From: Wenzhouxiangella sp.
GTDB taxonomy: Bacteria > Pseudomonadota > Gammaproteobacteria > Xanthomonadales > Wenzhouxiangellaceae
Length of the DNA: 45,948 nucleotides
Assembly: GCA_007128175.1 (NCBI GenBank)
Contig: SKXY01000112.1
Location: 1 to 45,948, forward strand
Reading direction: 5' to 3'
The notes beneath the pieces were generated by a model that saw nothing but the letters and a program-made list of their open reading frames with translations, searched no databases and was not told where the DNA came from. The position numbers were made by a program, and so were the translations under genes. This document shows positions 45,253-45,948 of this stretch, piece after piece. Position 1 is the first letter of the stretch; every line of letters begins with the position of its first letter.

Positions 45253-45948
45253 TCAGGCAGTCAACGTTTGTTGTTTGGTTCGTGAAGACGCGCTATTGTC
45301 CATCGCCTCGCGGATCGGGGCAAGGTATTCCCGTGTGACGGCTACTGCAGCTTCGGTACCCTGACACTCTCCAAGCCGACTGACCAGCGCCGAACCGATC
45401 ACCACGGCATCGGCGGCTCGCGCGGTGGCGGCCGCCTGCTCGGGCGTGCGGATACCGAAACCGACCGCCACCGGCAGATCCATCCGCGCACGGATGCGCT
45501 TGACGGCGGGGCCGAGCGAATCCGTATCAAGCGTGGCGGCACCGGTCACCCCCTTGATGGAAACGTAGTAGACGAATCCGCCGGCCAGTTGCGCCGTGCG
45601 CTCGAGCCGCGACTCGGTCGTCGTCGGCGCGACCAGAAAGATCTGGTGCAAGTCCTTGCCGGCGAGGGTCGCGCGCATGTCGGCGGCTTCTTCGGCCGGA
45701 CAATCGACGATCAGCAGGCCATCAACCCCAGCCTCGGCCGCCTCGTCGACGAAACGCTCCAGTCCCCGTCGCTCGATGGGGTTGATGTAGCCCATCAGGA
45801 TGACCGGCGTATGCGCATCGTCACGTCGGAACTCGGCCACCATGGCCAGCACCTCGTCGAGATGCGTGCCCTGCTCCAGCGCCTTCGCGCAGGCTTCCTG
45901 GATCACCGGACCGTCGGCCATGACGTCGGAAAACGGCATACCCAGCTC
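45253..45948 (-). CDS. trpA: tryptophan synthase alpha chain, N-terminus cut by the window edge
   Basis: The last 231 residues of TrpA, which splits indole-3-glycerol phosphate for TrpB. The visible part begins [17 protein letters not shown], the segment carrying the catalytic Asp region after the missing first 50 or so residues. It continues with [34 protein letters not shown] and [11 protein letters not shown]. The end [11 protein letters not shown] is encoded by a repetitive stretch (cgaaccaaacaacaaacg) like the words near rfbA. It heads the visible part of the operon. Confidence 0.96.
   Translation of the reverse strand, partial: ELGMPFSDVMADGPVIQEACAKALEQGTHLDEVLAMVAEFRRDDAHTPVILMGYINPIERRGLERFVDEAAEAGVDGLLIVDCPAEEAADMRATLAGKDLHQIFLVAPTTTESRLERTAQLAGGFVYYVSIKGVTGAATLDTDSLGPAVKRIRARMDLPVAVGFGIRTPEQAAATARAADAVVIGSALVSRLGECQGTEAAVAVTREYLAPIREAMDNSASSRTKQQTLTA

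Overview
The window looks like the chromosome of a GC-rich gammaproteobacterium close to the Xanthomonadales / Wenzhouxiangella branch. This rests on gene content: an NAD-type isocitrate dehydrogenase of the Xanthomonas kind, the MurD2-MurL route to D-glutamate in peptidoglycan, the order trpA-accD-folC-dedD-cvpA-purF, and a relic of a TPR repeat of a type I associate with such genomes. No 16S gene, tRNA, transposase, integrase or CRISPR array is visible, so the placement is an inference. Almost all the DNA is ordinary housekeeping sequence packed in overlapping operons. The unusual material sits in the junctions between operons and in a few small or fused genes.

Layout. 1-5.5 kb: start of rplU, a TPR gene relic, a lipoprotein-like SDR dehydrogenase, uvrA, a hotdog thioesterase and a small PilZ-like protein. 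5.5-10 kb: a crotonase, a PCuAC copper chaperone, a potassium/proton antiporter, then fkpA-like / DUF1289 / nudL on the minus strand. 10.2-12 kb: a phage-shock operon (pspA-pspB-pspC plus an undescribed two-helix membrane protein) behind a textbook sigma-54 promoter. 12-14 kb: a long inverted repeat, a second crotonase and a DUF1684 lipoprotein. 14-19.5 kb: an rfbBACD-manC nucleotide-sugar operon with an octamer tandem repeat at the start of rfbA, and ssb. 19.6-25 kb: ispB, then perM-murL-murD2 overlapping on the minus strand.

25-30.5 kb: an outer-membrane barrel, thiD, NAD-IDH, then a minus-strand cluster with a fused TusD-TusC protein, a DsrC/TusE protein carrying both C-terminal cysteines, an unknown exported protein and a glutaredoxin. 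30.6-36.7 kb: bepA, then ppk-ppx-epmA. 36.7-39.8 kb: a stand-alone fragment resembling the soluble part of PstA, a GNAT-VanY fusion and photolyase. 39.8 kb to the end: the trpA-accD-folC-dedD-cvpA-purF operon, interrupted between folC and dedD by a composite inverted-repeat element.

The strongest candidates for something new are the octamer repeat that the best ribosome-binding site places inside the rfbA reading frame (a possible phase-variation switch for dTDP-rhamnose synthesis), the TusDC fusion paired with a two-cysteine DsrC-like protein, the GNAT-like/VanY fusion that lacks the acetyl-CoA loop, the extra psp gene, and a set of structured intergenic inverted repeats at four operon junctions. 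The MurD2-MurL pair is a described but uncommon system. None of the functional claims could be tested here beyond reading the sequence.
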